DNA from: Diabrotica undecimpunctata
Lineage: Eukaryota; Arthropoda; Insecta; Coleoptera; Chrysomelidae
Direction of reading: 5' to 3'
Length of the DNA stretch: 64,000 nt
Assembly (NCBI RefSeq): GCF_040954645.1
Contig: NC_092804.1
Coordinates: 143,415,108 to 143,479,107, forward strand
Below are positions 21,893 through 33,904 of the stretch, piece by piece; position 1 is the first letter of the stretch, and every line of letters starts with the position of its first letter. The notes under the pieces are model-generated. The model saw nothing but the letters and a program-made list of their open reading frames with translations, was not told the DNA's origin and made no database searches. The translations under genes and the position numbers were made by a program.

Positions 21893-23555
21893 CAAGCCCC
21901 TTCCCATATCAGTTGGCCCACCTATGAAATTTTCAGTTTAAGTCGATTACCATAAACAAATTATACTCTGCATGTTTTTATAAGTTCCCATATTAATTAA
22001 TATGGTATTTTTATTAATATTTATTAAAAACATTGCCCTTATGGTTTTTTATTTATTTTCTTCACCAAACCCTAGCTATGTATTCACTTAGATTAACGAA
22101 ACGAAAGATTGGTTTCTTTAATCTAAGTGTATTCACTTATGTCAACATATGTTGATTTTTTCTTAATTACGTTAAATCCAGAGGTAGATGGAAAAATGAC
22201 ATAAAAGCAATAATATTGTCAGTTAATGTTAAATGTATTTTGTAGTATTGTAAAGCTTTTTGCCGTTTGTGGATTGTACAATGGGTCGAGGTAAAGTTAT
22301 CGATGAGAAAATTTGTTCAATCATTATAAGATTTTTTAATTCTGGAAAAAACCAATTCGGAAATCGCGAATATATTGGAATTGTCACGCTATAGTGTACG
22401 AAATATAGTCAGAAGATACAAAACTACAGGTTCGGTCGTGACAAAACCTAGAAATGTACGAAAAAGTTAAATAACCGAAGCAGATCGAAGGGCATTAAGA
22501 TTCGACGAGCATATTATATGGAGTTAAGCGTTTTATGGAGTGACGTTATTGGAAGACACGTTTCTAGATCAGCATGTCACCGAGAGGCCCACAAATTAGG
22601 ATTTTGTACTTACAAAGTAAATTTTATAGTTGAAAAAATTAGTACGAATTGTTTTTAATAAATTTCATTTTATTTTAGGCTAAGGAAAAGCCACTTTTAA
22701 CATTACAGTAAAAGCAAAATAGACTAAGATGGTCAAAAGAGCATAAAGATTGGAGTCAGTTGCAATGGGATTCAATACAATGGAGTGATGAATACATTCG
22801 CAGGAAAAATGAAACTGTCCATCCCGACTGTCTGAAGATAAAAGTCAAATTTCCTGCATCTGTCGTGATCTGAGACAACATGTCGTCTAAATGTGTGAGA
22901 AAGTTACATTATACCAATGGGATTGTAAACACGGACAAATATTTGAACATTTTAGAAGAATCTCTTTTACCGATTATGGAACACCGTTTAACATCAGCAA
23001 AAGATTTGGTCTTCCAACAGGACGGCGCAGGTAGTCTTACCTCAAAAAAGAGTTTAAAATGGATTAAAGACCATGGCATACCACTTCTGGAATGGGTTTC
23101 TAACAGTCCCGACTTGTCCCGATAGAGACTTTGTGGCGCGAAATGAAAAAAGCTTTGAGAAAACATCCTGCCAGATCCGACAACGAATTGAAGGAAGAAT
23201 TGCAAGAAATATGGGATTCGTTTACATTGGAATTTTGTCAGAGCTTGGTAAAATCTATGACTCGAAGAATTGTGGATGTCATTAAAAACTAGGATGGGAT
23301 GTAACTCAGTGGTAAACTTTCACATTTTTTTTTGTTTATATTACATATTCTTTGCGTTTTTTAAAATTTATTATTATTCTGTTTAATCAATAGTTTTCAT
23401 TACGTTATAAAATATTTTCCCTAATTAGGAAATTCAAAAATGTTGTTCATGGCATTAAAACTTTTAAAATTTACACTGTGCTTTGATTTTTGTTCTCTAA
23501 AATTTAATTTTCTTATCAATCTAACGTTGGGCCAACTAATATGGGAAGGAGCTCA
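21893..23555 (+). mobile_element. Tc1-like transposon with inverted repeats and TA site
   Basis: Left end CAAGCCCCTTCCCATATCAG TTGGCCCA (21893-21920, shown in two parts) is mirrored at the right by TGGGCCAACTAATATGGGAA ending at 23555, about 28 bp with a few mismatches. TA flanks both sides (21891-21892 and 23556-23557). Length 1663 bp. The transposase lies in the same orientation. Between the left repeat and the gene is an 18-bp hairpin with one mismatch (22085-22102 / 22112-22129). Confidence 0.85.
22281..23292 (+). pseudogene. Tc1 transposase (DD34E) with a 62-bp intron, broken
   Basis: ATG at 22281 (MGRGKVIDEKICSIIIRFFN) opens a helix-turn-helix N-terminus (IANILELSRYSVRNIVRRYK after a frameshift). 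The frame GRHVSRSACHREAHKLGFCT YK is interrupted by GTAAAT...TTTTAG (22617-22678) and resumes AKEKPLLTL, a typical short intron. The DDE core has IQWSDEY (first D), DLVFQQDGAG (second D) and SPDLS/PIETLWREMKK (E), exactly 34 residues between D and E once a 1-bp deletion near 23119 is allowed for. The last 57 codons, PIETLW to VIKN, are open to TAG at 23292. Stops elsewhere (for example before ITEADRRAL and in SVVI*DNM) make it inactive. Confidence 0.85.
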
Positions 23556-23557
23556 TA

Positions 23558-25690
23558 TAATACATGATTAAAAATTATGTCAGATGAATGAAAGAAGATT
23601 AAAATAATATTCGGCATTTCAGTCATTCGGGCCATACACATATCAATTTTGTCGGACTGAACGATTCACAAGTTCGCCGATATGTGCTTCCGCCCCAGGG
23701 GTGGTTGCCACCCCTTCTCGGGGTGCAAATTCTTTTGCTCAAAATAATCACAGAACTCGACAGAGAATTAAATTCTAAGCAACATTTGTTCCAGAGAGTT
23801 TTTTCAAAAGTCCAATACTGTTTGAACTATTTATGATCGAAAACAGCGAATGACTCATAAATAACTTAAAAAATATGCCTTTAATCGGAAAAGTTTTCAA
23901 AACAAAAATAAAGATTATAAAAAAGAATAAGATTAATTTTTTACAAGATGTTCTAGATCAAAGTGAAAATCATCATCATGAAAATACCTATAAGTGCTAC
24001 AGAAACGCATTTGTAGGTAAACTGGGGTCTACAAAAAAAACCGAAAAACAAAAACAAAAAACGGCCTCGGCCACCAAAAAAAAATTAACAAAACCAAAAA
24101 ACCCAGGCACTTTTCCTCTTTATTGGTTTCTTCCACTGTTTTTGCTGTCAGATGTCGGTGCGTATGCTTATCATCATCCAGTTTCAATTGTATATGCTAA
24201 ATATACTCCCCATAACTGCTACGAACTCTTACCCAGTTTTCGTTAAGTTTTTTCAAGTCGTTCTTCTATTGTGTTGGGGGTTGTCCCACACCTATACCTA
24301 GCCCACCTCTACTTTTGTCCAGTTGTTCCAAACATGCATCGCTCTATTTTTCTGTCACTCTCAATATATTAGCTGATGCCTCTGTTAGGATGAGTCATAT
24401 GTTATCAGGAGATTGCAGATCAGCAGATTGCGAAGTTTACTTCTCAGTTTCTCGAAGTTGTCTTTAAGCAGTCCATCCTAGACTTATACTTATAACAAAA
24501 ACTTTCGAAATAAATATAATAGAATTTATAGGAAGAAATAGAAAACAATGAGAAAACTAGTAGATACAAAAACGTCCCAGAATTTTTATAATTTATCAAT
24601 AAAAAGGACCCACATGGAGTTGTTCTTCAAATTCAAAAAAGAATTTTCGTAAAAACAGGTACAGTTTTGTTGTTGATGTTATTAGACATAAGAAATCGTC
24701 ACATTGAATGTATCATTAGTAGACATAACTTGTAGGCAATCATTAATATAGCTACGATTTACGTATACTATGGAAAAATCTAATACAAGAAATTTATGTG
24801 AAAAATCGTAAGACTGCTTTGATCTTCAAAATATTAACCGTACGCTTTAAATAAATGATATAAAAACTTAAGGTTTTGTTCCTATTTAATGGAAAACACT
24901 GAATTAACCATATATTATATGAGTTATCAGGTACAGTCATCGTTTCTTTAGCTTATTAAATTATTTTACTGGGTATTCCAGTTAATTTAATTTTTGAAAC
25001 AATTTGGAAAAAACTCCTATCAGAATTTACCCAAAAATAAGTTTCGTAATATTGAAATGCCATCTATATAGTCAGATAATTTAAAGCAAAACCTATTGAA
25101 TACAATAGTTTATACATATGCACTGATGATCTCAATAAAGCTTCAAAAGAATCAAAAATCAAAATAAAGTATCAAAAAGATATCGCTTAATATAATAAAC
25201 GCATTCTAAAATAAAAAAAAATACAAGAACACAATGCAAACAGAAAGAAACTTAAATAAAAGTTAAATGTCATGAATTTAATTTCAAAATTTTCATTTGG
25301 CATTATTTTCACATTGGAAGCCATTTTATTTTTATAGCTATTAAAATTAAGAAAAGACTATAGGATATTACTACAGCTATCAATAATTGTTTGGAAAAAC
25401 ATAAAACATTTGTCTACGCCATCTAAATTAATTTTACCAACTATTTTATTCCTTCTATGGTATATTTGTTCAATTTGTTATTGTAAATGCTCATTTTTTT
25501 CATATTTTGCAATTTTGTTGGTTAGAGATTTTTTGTGGCTTCTCTCACAAACATCAACGGCATCAAAGAAAATTATGATCTTAATTCAGAACTTTTATAA
25601 ATATTTAAAATATACCACATACAGTTAAACAAGGTTTGACATTTAATGACCTAGTTTATGAATTTATTATATTACTGATAAATAACTGTT
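23558..25690. other. Unassigned stretch with one GC-rich patch
   Basis: Around 23690-23750 a GC-rich patch (CCGCCCCAGGGGTGGTTGCC, CACCCCTTCTCGGGGTG) stands out, with local palindromes CCCC/GGGG; probably part of an unidentified repeat. A 123-codon plus frame follows at 23875-24246 (lysine-rich middle, hydrophobic WFLPLFLL segment) with no recognised domain. The rest is AT-rich and silent. Confidence 0.35.
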
Positions 25691-25698
25691 CTATATAT

Positions 25699-25795
25699 CC
25701 TTGTAGCATTTTAAAGTAATTACTATTTAAATGGGAATAAGCCACAATTAAAGGTTAATTAATTAATTGTGGCTTATTCCCATTTGGATAGTAAT
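25699..25795. repeat. Fold-back repeat, short copy, with 12-bp flanking duplication
   Basis: Arms 25718-25751 and 25763-25796 are inverted copies of AATTACTATTTAAATGGGAA continuing TAAGCCACAATTAA (one or two mismatches). TGTTCTATATAT occurs at 25687-25698 and again at 25796-25807, a likely target duplication. The left end carries an extra TTGTAGCATTTTAAAG that is also present in the 43-kb copy. Confidence 0.75.
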
Positions 25796-25879
25796 TGTTC
25801 TATATATGTTATAAAAGTAACCAAAAGACCTTTAAATGTATTTTACACTATCTTATTTTCTTTAATCTATGTACCATGT

Positions 25880-26375
25880 TTTCTATGTACCAGTGATTTA
25901 AAACTGGAACTAAGAGTTAGGTTGGCGAGGTGCTATGTTTTTTCGACTTTATTTTATGGAATGGAATCTTGGACCTTGAATGCGACATCAATGAAAAAAC
26001 TGGAATCATTTGAGCTGTGGGTGTACAGAAGAATTCTGAAAATATCATGGACAGAACACGTCACAAACAAAGAGGTTCTGGGAAGGATGAACAAAGAAAT
26101 GGAAATTTTAAATTCAATAAGAACAAGAAAATTAGAATATCTCGGACATATTACACGTGGAGAGAAATACATCTTGCTCCAACTGATTATGCAGGGAAAG
26201 ATCCAAGGAAAGAGAAGCATAGGGAGGCGTAGAATGTCATGGCTGCGCAACCTGAGAGAGTGGTACGGATGTACATCAAATGAACTTTTCAGAGCAGCCG
26301 TCTCAAAAGTCCGAATAGCTATGATGATTGCCGACCTCCGCCGCGGAGATGGCACTTGAAGAAGAAGATTTTTTT
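25880..26375 (+). pseudogene. LINE RT C-terminal fragment, well preserved
   Basis: One open frame covers SDLKLELRVRLARCYVFSTL, FYGMESWTLNATSMKKLESF, ELWVYRRILKISWTEHVTNK, LEYLGHITRGEKYILLQLIM, RSIGRRRMSWLRNLREWYG and AIMMIADLRRGDGT to a stop at 26357, followed by GAAGAAGAAG. This is the complete connection and C-terminal region of the family of 52602-54574, with no break after truncation, so it is relatively young. It has no palm, hence no catalytic activity. It lies 80 bp after the fold-back repeat. Confidence 0.85.
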
Positions 26376-26644
26376 TTAAATTGTATTTTAAAGAAATCCG
26401 ACGATTGTATACCCAAGTTAGGTTATGTAATATTGATTTTGAATTCCTTATGTGGTAGTGACTAAATATGCGAAAGAAGAAAGGCATATTTCAAGAGCTG
26501 CTCTAATTACAATTTTTCTATGGCTGTGTTGTCTCGACTACTTTACCTGCCACGCTACAAAACGATTTTAAATCACATAGTCCTTAATTAGTATTAAAAG
26601 CTTTTTTGTATTGTTGACAATTCGTTGTTAAACCAAACATGTTT

Positions 26645-27785
26645 TTATTTTTTTTTTCTTCTTGTTCTTCATCTTTTTACGTAGACATGACTATGTCTGT
26701 TTTTCAACGTGCCTCCTTTAAGTTGTCATTGTATCTTGTTCGTGGTCTTCCTACTGATCGTCTTTCTATTGAGGAACCGTCTTTCGCCGTCTTTACTACT
26801 CTATTTGTTATCAGTCCGCTTATATGATCGTTCGATTCTACTCTTCTATTTCTTCTAGCCCCTTGCATCTACGTCGTATATCTGTACTTCTAGCTCTCTC
26901 CCAGAGTGTCTTACCATCCATTTTTCTAAGAGTTTTCATCTCTGCTGTTCCTAACATTATTTTTGTCCTCTCTGTGCCAGGGCGTGTTTCTGGCGCGTAT
27001 GTCATTACTGCTCTAATGACGGTTTAGTAAATTCTGCCTTTCATTTCTTTTCCGATATTTTTATTTCTCCATATTCTTTCATCCAGGCAACCTGCAGCTC
27101 TGTTTGCTCTATTGACTTGATCTTCCACTTCTGTTTCAAGCTCTCTGTAGCTAGATAAAGTGATGCCTATAAATAGATATTTAAACTCACTTTTACTATT
27201 ATCTGACCTTCCAGCTCCAATTTACATCTTAGTAAATTTGCTGTTATAATAATGCATTTTGTCTTTTTTTTAAACGAAGTTTTAATTATTTCACGCATGA
27301 TCAGGTCGAACAAGAGAGGACTCAGGAAATTTCCCTGTCTTATCCCATTGCCAGCTTCAATTGGGTCAGTTAGTTGTTCTTCTACTTCTATTGTGTTGTT
27401 TTGGTAGATATTTTCGATTGTTTTGATTATTCTGAGGTATCTCTCTTGCATACAATAAGTGGATAACGTCCTTTAATTTGACCTTGTGAAATGACATTAC
27501 TAAGGTCCACGAAACATAGATATGCCGGATTGTTATATTCTAATAATTTCTCTTGCACTTGCTTCATTATAAGTATAGCGTCGATGCATAATCTCGACCT
27601 AAAACCTTGCTCTTCTACTAGTGTTATAATTTCATTAAGTTTATTATTTATCACTTTGGTTGTTAAGTTTAGTTTTAATAAATTAATTCCACTATAATTT
27701 TGCGCGTCTGATTTGTCTCCTTTTTGAAGAGAAGTATTAGGAAGCTTTATCTCCATTCTTGTGGTATTCTGTTTGTTCATTGTTC
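26645..27785 (-). pseudogene. LINE reverse transcriptase with internal deletion
   Basis: Minus-strand order: LQKGDKSDAQNYSGINLLKL, NKLNEIITLVEEQGFRSRLC, AYLCFVDLSNV (motif A), TIEVEEQLTDPIEAGNGIRQ then GNFLSPLLFDLIMREII (motif B). It passes directly to KLELEGQIIVKVSLNIYLG, so the YADD segment is deleted. Then NRANRAAGCLDERIWRNK, VIRAVMTYAPETRPGTERT, MKTLRKMDGKTLWERARST and a tail with SVGRPRTRYND. Ends in a GAAGAA-rich stretch near 26650. Same family as the worse copy at 30365-31225. Confidence 0.82.
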
Positions 27786-27789
27786 ATTA

Positions 27790-28835
27790 TTTTTTCTTTA
27801 TTTAAAAATGTCATTATTTTAACCGGGAAGTTCATCATGGAAGAAAATCCTAAAATGCTACAACAGTAAATTATATCTTACAAGTCTTGTGTTTCTGTCC
27901 AAAAATATTTAATTTATATTTAAAAAATTGCCAGGATTTTAAAATCCATTTCCATAAACAATTTTATTGCAACTAATTAATTATCCATGTATCTAACGTA
28001 TTAAAAGTTTTGGATTAAATCACTTTAATATGCAATTGTACGATAACATTGTTAAACAAACTAACTTTAAACTTACAAGCAAATCCAAAGAACTCATAAC
28101 CAATACACTAAATTAGTTAGTTAATAGTTACAACCTAACAACAAACAAAAAAGTTTGTGTTCCTATTTAGAATGTACTTTTTGTCGTAAAATTAATAGGA
28201 TTATTAATATTACTGCTATTTACGCATAAACTGTACAAATTTAAGATATAAAATAAAATTGATATTTCTTTGAAAAAGTTCCAGATTAACTTACGGTATT
28301 CTTCTATAACTAAACAAAAGAACATACTGACTTATTCATGTAACAAAAGTAGAACACCGCGGTTAAAGATTCTATACCAATTAAACTAAACCACTTTTTA
28401 CAATTACAAGTATAATTAGAATACTAAATATAGAAAAATTCTCGTAAACAATGTTTTTATGTCTTTGCCGAGCTATTTTTAGACCATCTAAATAAGCGAC
28501 ATTTTATTTCATTCAAGATTCTTAGTTGAATTATTAGGTGGCACACTATTTGAACACATTGTACTCCGGAATGCGTGAATTTGTACACAAGATAATGAAG
28601 AGAGATTTGTTAACAAATATTTTAGAATGACTAGTTGTTTGCAGACTCATAAAAACCATTGTAAAAACTGGTTTTAACTTTCGCGGTATTTGGACTTCTA
28701 CATCTTCATAAAGTTAAGAAAACGTATATTTGCTGTACTGGTTAGTTACAATATCAAATTGATGAAAATTGTCTATAGAAATACTACTGAATTATTAAAA
28801 TAGTATAAAACGTTTCTTATAGATTTTAGAGAAAA
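27790..28835. other. Unassigned AT-rich stretch
   Basis: Nothing recognisable on either strand. Confidence 0.4.
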
Positions 28836-28839
28836 GTTA

Positions 28840-28926
28840 TTCAAATAAAAGTTGTAGATCTTAAAAACTTCTTTAATTTTGCGAGTTTCTAAATCAAGAT
28901 ACATAAACAATTGACCGAGAATAATG
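28840..28926 (+). repeat. Dispersed repeat, partner of 45785-45872
   Basis: Shares ACATAAACAATTGACCGAGA and neighbouring blocks (AAAAGTTGTAGATC, then ACTTCTTTAATTTTGCGAG) with the inverted sequence at 45785-45872. About 87 bp alignable. The parent element is not identified. Confidence 0.7.
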
Positions 28927-28989
28927 AAGAAACTCTTGCAGTAATTTATAAATCCACAAGGAAAATGAAATTCCTGTAGTTAGCTGTAT

Positions 28990-30360
28990 ACCATGTACCA
29001 CAAAAGTTTTATTTAGAAATCCTTTATAAAAGGTATACAATTAAAAGACCCTTTAGGGCTACATCACAGAACAATTTCAGACTAAAAAGTCAACCATCAG
29101 TGTAATATTACCAGGTATACATAAGTCAAGTAACTAAATATCTGGATAAAAACCCTTAAAAAGTTACAAAATTTGTTGTGATTTTATGTTTTTTGATTGT
29201 TCTTTGGATTTTATTACTATCTATCGTTTATTTTACTATTTTTGTTCTAATTTCTTAATGTTTGTTATATTTCCTGTATTTGACTCCAGTCTGTTCTATG
29301 TCGTAGACATAAAACGTATAAATTTCTATGCCAAACTTCAGTAGAAAAAGTATATCTGTCGGTTGGCAACTCTGCTTTGTCATGCCACTCCATTGCAGAG
29401 GTAGGGAGAACTCAAGAGAAAGGGAGATTAGTTTTTATATTGTTTTTTGCTTATGAATATGATTTCAATTGAAAATTCATTTATATTGTTAAATCTTCTC
29501 TGGGGTGATTACTTAAATTTCTAGTTAAAGAACTTTTTTATATCTGTCTTTTTATAATTTGACTTAATTTTTATACATACCTAACCTTCTCCGCACATGT
29601 TTCTTTTAAACTTATAATTCGTCTTCTATGCAGTTAGTATCTTTAATATAATTTAACTAATTCGTCTAATAATTATTATATTTATTTTATCCTCGCCAAT
29701 TTGCTATTTGCTATTTAATATTGTAAGTATTTTCAATTTTATTGCGGCAAGGAAATATTATATAGTCTCTGCAGTTGCTAACATAAGGTTCATTATTCTA
29801 GTTTTTTGGTCTAATACGAATTTTGGTCCATTTTTTTGGGTGAAGATTTTCCGAATCATATGGTCGACCACATTGGGAATAATATACTGCAGTAGGTGGC
29901 CGCTGCTATGGAAACTCAACGTATCTCTGGAGTTTAATACCAATATGAACAACTGTAACTAGCAACCAACAAATGCATTCTGCAATCCAGTTTAACTACT
30001 TGAAGACAACATCAGAAGCCATAAGTATCATTTTATGTTTTATAAAGCTATAGGCAAGATTTGCTTTGTTTGATTTTAATTTAATAATACAATTTCAATT
30101 TTATATTGAGCCCTAACAATTGGCTCCCAAAGAAAGTTGTGAGTTTTATTGTTCTACTTTGCGTTGGCTCCCAATTTTCCGAGGTAGTTATATTGTTACA
30201 AGATAAACTAGGGTAAGACTTACCGGTAAATTCAATAGTGTTTTTACACTCTATTACAAAACCAACAACGAACGAACTTTAAGGTGTGTATTGGTCAACT
30301 GTCTACTTTCCTAACAGGAAGGAGAAATGTATCAAATAATTCACACAACCATATTTGAAT
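28990..30360. other. Unassigned stretch
   Basis: No domain recognised. Two overlapping opposite frames near 29708-29962 lack family signatures. Confidence 0.35.
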
Positions 30361-30364
30361 TTAA

Positions 30365-31225
30365 AGACCTATGGTCTGTGGATCTGAAAAGTTTTCGATA
30401 GGGATCTTCAAAAGACTAAGGGACAATATCATCTTCAAGAAATTTAAAAACCAATAGGAGCATTAAAATGTTAAACACAACAGTATAACTAACAAATAAA
30501 CTAAATGAAATCATAATATTAGCAGAAGAACAACAAGGTTTTATATCTGGAACATCATGTAGCGACACCATCTTCATAGTCAAACAATTCAAAGAAAAAG
30601 CTCTGGAATAGAATAGCCAGCATACCTATATTCTGTAGATCTAAAAAAGGCTTTCGACACGCATCTTCAGAAGACTAAGTGACGTTATTCACTTATTATA
30701 CACAACAAACATAATCAAAACGATCGAGGACATATTAAAAACATGATCCAAAGATCGAAGTTGATGTTGGAATAAGACAGGGAGATTCGTTGAGTTCATT
30801 ACTATTTATCCTGACTATGAGTGACAAAAACAAAGAAAAAAGATATCAGATGGGAAGAAAACAACTTAAATAAACTAATATGCTATGCAGACGGTGGAAT
30901 ATTACTCGCCCAAACTGCAGATATTACCAGAAGAATGCTTCAAGAATTTAAATACTTGCCAGTCAGCGTAATATGATAATTTCACGAGAAAGTACAAAGT
31001 AAATGGTTGTATCAAACGACTATTTGAAGTGCAAATTGTAGGTAGACGAAAAAATGATAGAACACATGATGGCATTCAAAACCTGAGCATTATTCTATGA
31101 AACCACAAGACATCTTGAGGAAGAAGCAGTAAAACAAGTAAACCGAACCGCAGGATATGTGAATAATACACTCTGGAGGAACAAAAATATAAGAGAGCAG
31201 TTAAATACATAATTTATAAGACAGT
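30365..31225 (+). pseudogene. LINE reverse transcriptase, highly decayed
   Basis: Readable islands: LTNKLNEIIILAEEQQGFIS, SDTIFIVKQFKEKALE, SVDLKKAFDTHLQKTK (motif A, about 30635-30680), LICYADGGILLAQTADITRR (motif C, catalytic YADD mutated to YADG, about 30875-30930), and NRTAGYVNNTLWRNKNIREQ near 31145-31200. A second motif A-like island precedes these at 30368-30425 (CTGTGGATCTGAAAAGTTTT), which suggests a partial duplication or two overlapping copies. Same family as 26645-27785. Confidence 0.68.
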
Positions 31226-31229
31226 AGGC

Positions 31230-32140
31230 CAATAATGGCTTCTGATAAAAAACTCGACCTTTTACAGCAAGAACAGAGAGAATGGTTTGGTAGGGAATTG
31301 ATAAAAAACTCTTCGAAAACCGCAGACATAGGCAGCATATATGAAGTAAAAAAACTAATTAACGGAGTTAATAAAAAAAGTACTTGTGCCTGTATTTGTC
31401 AATACATATATGAGAAAAGAAGAAGAACTTCGTCAATTTAATATCTCTTATATGTTGTTCAACTTTATAATATTTACAGAGAATATATTCACATATTTGT
31501 TAAATTCGACTGCATTTTTTTTTTAATTTTGTTATTTTAAATGATTTTTATTTGCATGTCCAAAATCAAGCATAAATTGTTTAGTATATGTATCTGATAG
31601 TTTTCATTTTTCGCTTTTTCTATCTTTTTAAGAAAATCTACCTATAATATTTGTCTATACCGCATTAAAAGAAAATAGAACTTACCCTGTATAAAATATA
31701 GCCAATTTAAGAAACCTATAAATATGAATTTGATGCCACAGTAATCATTCCTACAAATAAATTTTGTGTTTCATGAAAAAACGTGGGCGTGAGAATCTTG
31801 GGATTTATAGTATTGCAGAAATGTCTGTTATGCAGATTTTATCTAAACTTAAGAGTTTTTATCGAGAAGGAATGCATATACCTAAGCTTGATAAATCTCC
31901 TTTATTATAGATGAATTGTTTGATAACTTACGATTACTCTCCTCTCCTTAAAATGAGAACAGAAACTTTCTCAAATAATAATTTCTCATATATATTTTAC
32001 CTGGGAATATTTATCTACACGATGTTGTGATTATTCATAATACAGGGTACGTCAAATATGATTTAAGTATCATCTAAGTATACCTAACCTAAATTATTAT
32101 ATGACAACCTGACGTATATTTCGAATACAGAAACTTCCAA
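31230..32140. other. Unassigned; one short open frame
   Basis: A 68-codon plus frame at 31235-31441 (LLQQEQREWFGRELIKN...) follows the RT remnant directly but shows no recognised domain. The rest is AT-rich. Confidence 0.35.
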
Positions 32141-32144
32141 AGTG

Positions 32145-32290
32145 TTGTATTTCCTCGACATATTATCTTACCAAAGTTCCTCCATTGATTTCTGACATGT
32201 ACCTGGCGAGTTCATTGTTTTCGTGCCATAGTTAGGATATCATCTATCCATCTTTTTCGGGGTCTACTCTCATTTGTTTTCGTATATAAA
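32145..32290 (-). pseudogene. LINE RT C-terminal tail
   Basis: Minus frame: NESRPRKRWIDDILTMARKQ, stop, then VHVRNQWRNFG. The RPRKRWxDDIxxMA...RxxW pattern is the end of an endonuclease-RT LINE. Less than 50 residues. Confidence 0.6.
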
Positions 32291-32429
32291 TATATATACA
32301 ATAGACAACGCTGCAATACAGCCCTGTGCCCCCACAGAGAAAACTGACGCAAAGCAGTCCTTGCATATCTTTCTAATGGGCCGGGTTTATCGACCACGTG
32401 ACCATTCCAGTGGTCATTTACCTCACTTA

Positions 32430-33895
32430 TAGCACTAAAATTTTAATTATAAGTTTTAGCGTAGTATTTAACAAGTTTATAACTCTGTAGTTTTCTGGCT
32501 GTTTTTTATCTCCTTTTTTGAATAGTAAAATTAGTTTGCTCGTTCTCTATTCTTCCGGTAATTTAATGTGTTTTATAATTTTATTAATTAAAGTTGTTAA
32601 TTGTTCTGTCATTGCTGCTCCACAATATTTTAGTAACTCGTTTGGTATCCCGTCTTTACCTGCTGCTTTTCTGTTTTTCAGGTTTTTCAAGTACTTTCCG
32701 AACTTCCTGTTTATATTAAGTTTTTCATTTGTGGTAATTTCTGGTGTTTCCGGTTTTAGCGTCGTTTGTTCTTCCTCTGCATATAGCTTTAGTCAATCCA
32801 CGTATCATTTTCTATGTGTTTTGGTTATATTAGTTCCTTTACCTTAATTCTTTAACCTCTTATGAAGCGCTATATTTCCTTTTGCAGACCGTAAAAATTA
32901 TGTTCCATTTCTTTCGAAAAGCTTTCCCAGTGATCATTTTTTATTTTTCTTATAAGTGCATGTGTTTCGTTTCTAATTGTCTTGTAATTATGGTATGCCT
33001 CTTGTGTTTTGGTTGACGGTTGATGTATTTCAGGTAAGCTTTTTTCTTTTCTTTACATTTTACCTTCACTTCTGTACAAAACCATGGAGTTCTTCGCTTT
33101 GGGAAGGATTTATTTTTATTTACATTTCTTTCACCAAGAACTTCCTTTGCCAATGCTAAGACTCGGCCAAGGAAGCTCTTGGTGATATTAGACTTAATTT
33201 TTGCCCAGCTTTCTTCCACTCCATCACTTTCTGTGATATATGTATTTCTGCTTTTTTCGGTTATACTTTTTTGGAATAGGTATCTTGTGAAGTCATTTTG
33301 TAAGCTTTCGACTTTTATCTTTGTGATGTATTCTGGTGTTTTGTTATCACATATTATGTGTTTTCATTCGGATTTTGCACAATACCATTACGCTTCCTAT
33401 TTTTGCTGATGTTAGTGCTCTTACATCCAAGATTTGAGAGAGCTGTATTTCTCTATTCGACAGAATATAGTCTATCATAGATCTTTGTCCTCTACTGTTT
33501 TCAAAAGTGTATTTGTATTGTTCTTTGTGAGGGAAAATTTATTATTATTACGTATCTCGTTTATGCTTCAGAAGTCCGTCAGAAGGTCTCCGTTTTCATT
33601 TTTGATATTTTCGTTATATCGCTGTTTTATTCCTGGAACTATATCATTGCCAACACGGGCGTTAAAGTCACCAATAATGATTATATATTCATCATTTGGG
33701 GTCTTCTTTATTACAGTCTGAAGATGTTCGTAGAAGTTTTCCCTTGTGGTGGTATCTCTGTTATTCTCTGGTGCATAAATTGCTATCACATTCAGAGGTT
33801 TGACATCCAGTTTAATTTTTACAAATAGATATAAATTTTTTTTAATATTGTACATACCAGTGATATCTATTGAAGAACAATAATTTACCACTAAG
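32430..33895 (-). pseudogene. LINE with AP-endonuclease domain and RT N-terminus
   Basis: Minus strand, 33895 downward: endonuclease motifs LNVIAIYAPENNRDTTTREN and EYIIIIGDFNARVGNDIV (the GDFNARVG catalytic block) in a 107-codon open frame; broken HxxxxRGQRSxIDYIL-type end near 33460; then ESWAKIKSNITKSFLGRVLA, RRTPWFCTEVKVKCKEKKKA (89-codon frame, 33219-32950), and RT start pieces KNRKAAGKDGIPNELLKYCG and LINKIIKHIKLPEEWR. It stops at about 32430 before motif A. It is the only copy in the window with recognisable endonuclease, which shows that these families are APE-type LINEs. Confidence 0.82.
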
Positions 33896-33904
33896 GACTA
33901 TCAC

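Noticed and set aside
23875..24246. 123-codon frame with Lys-rich centre and hydrophobic segment
   Set aside because: No domain, low-complexity lysine stretch and no supporting context; left as unassigned rather than called a gene.
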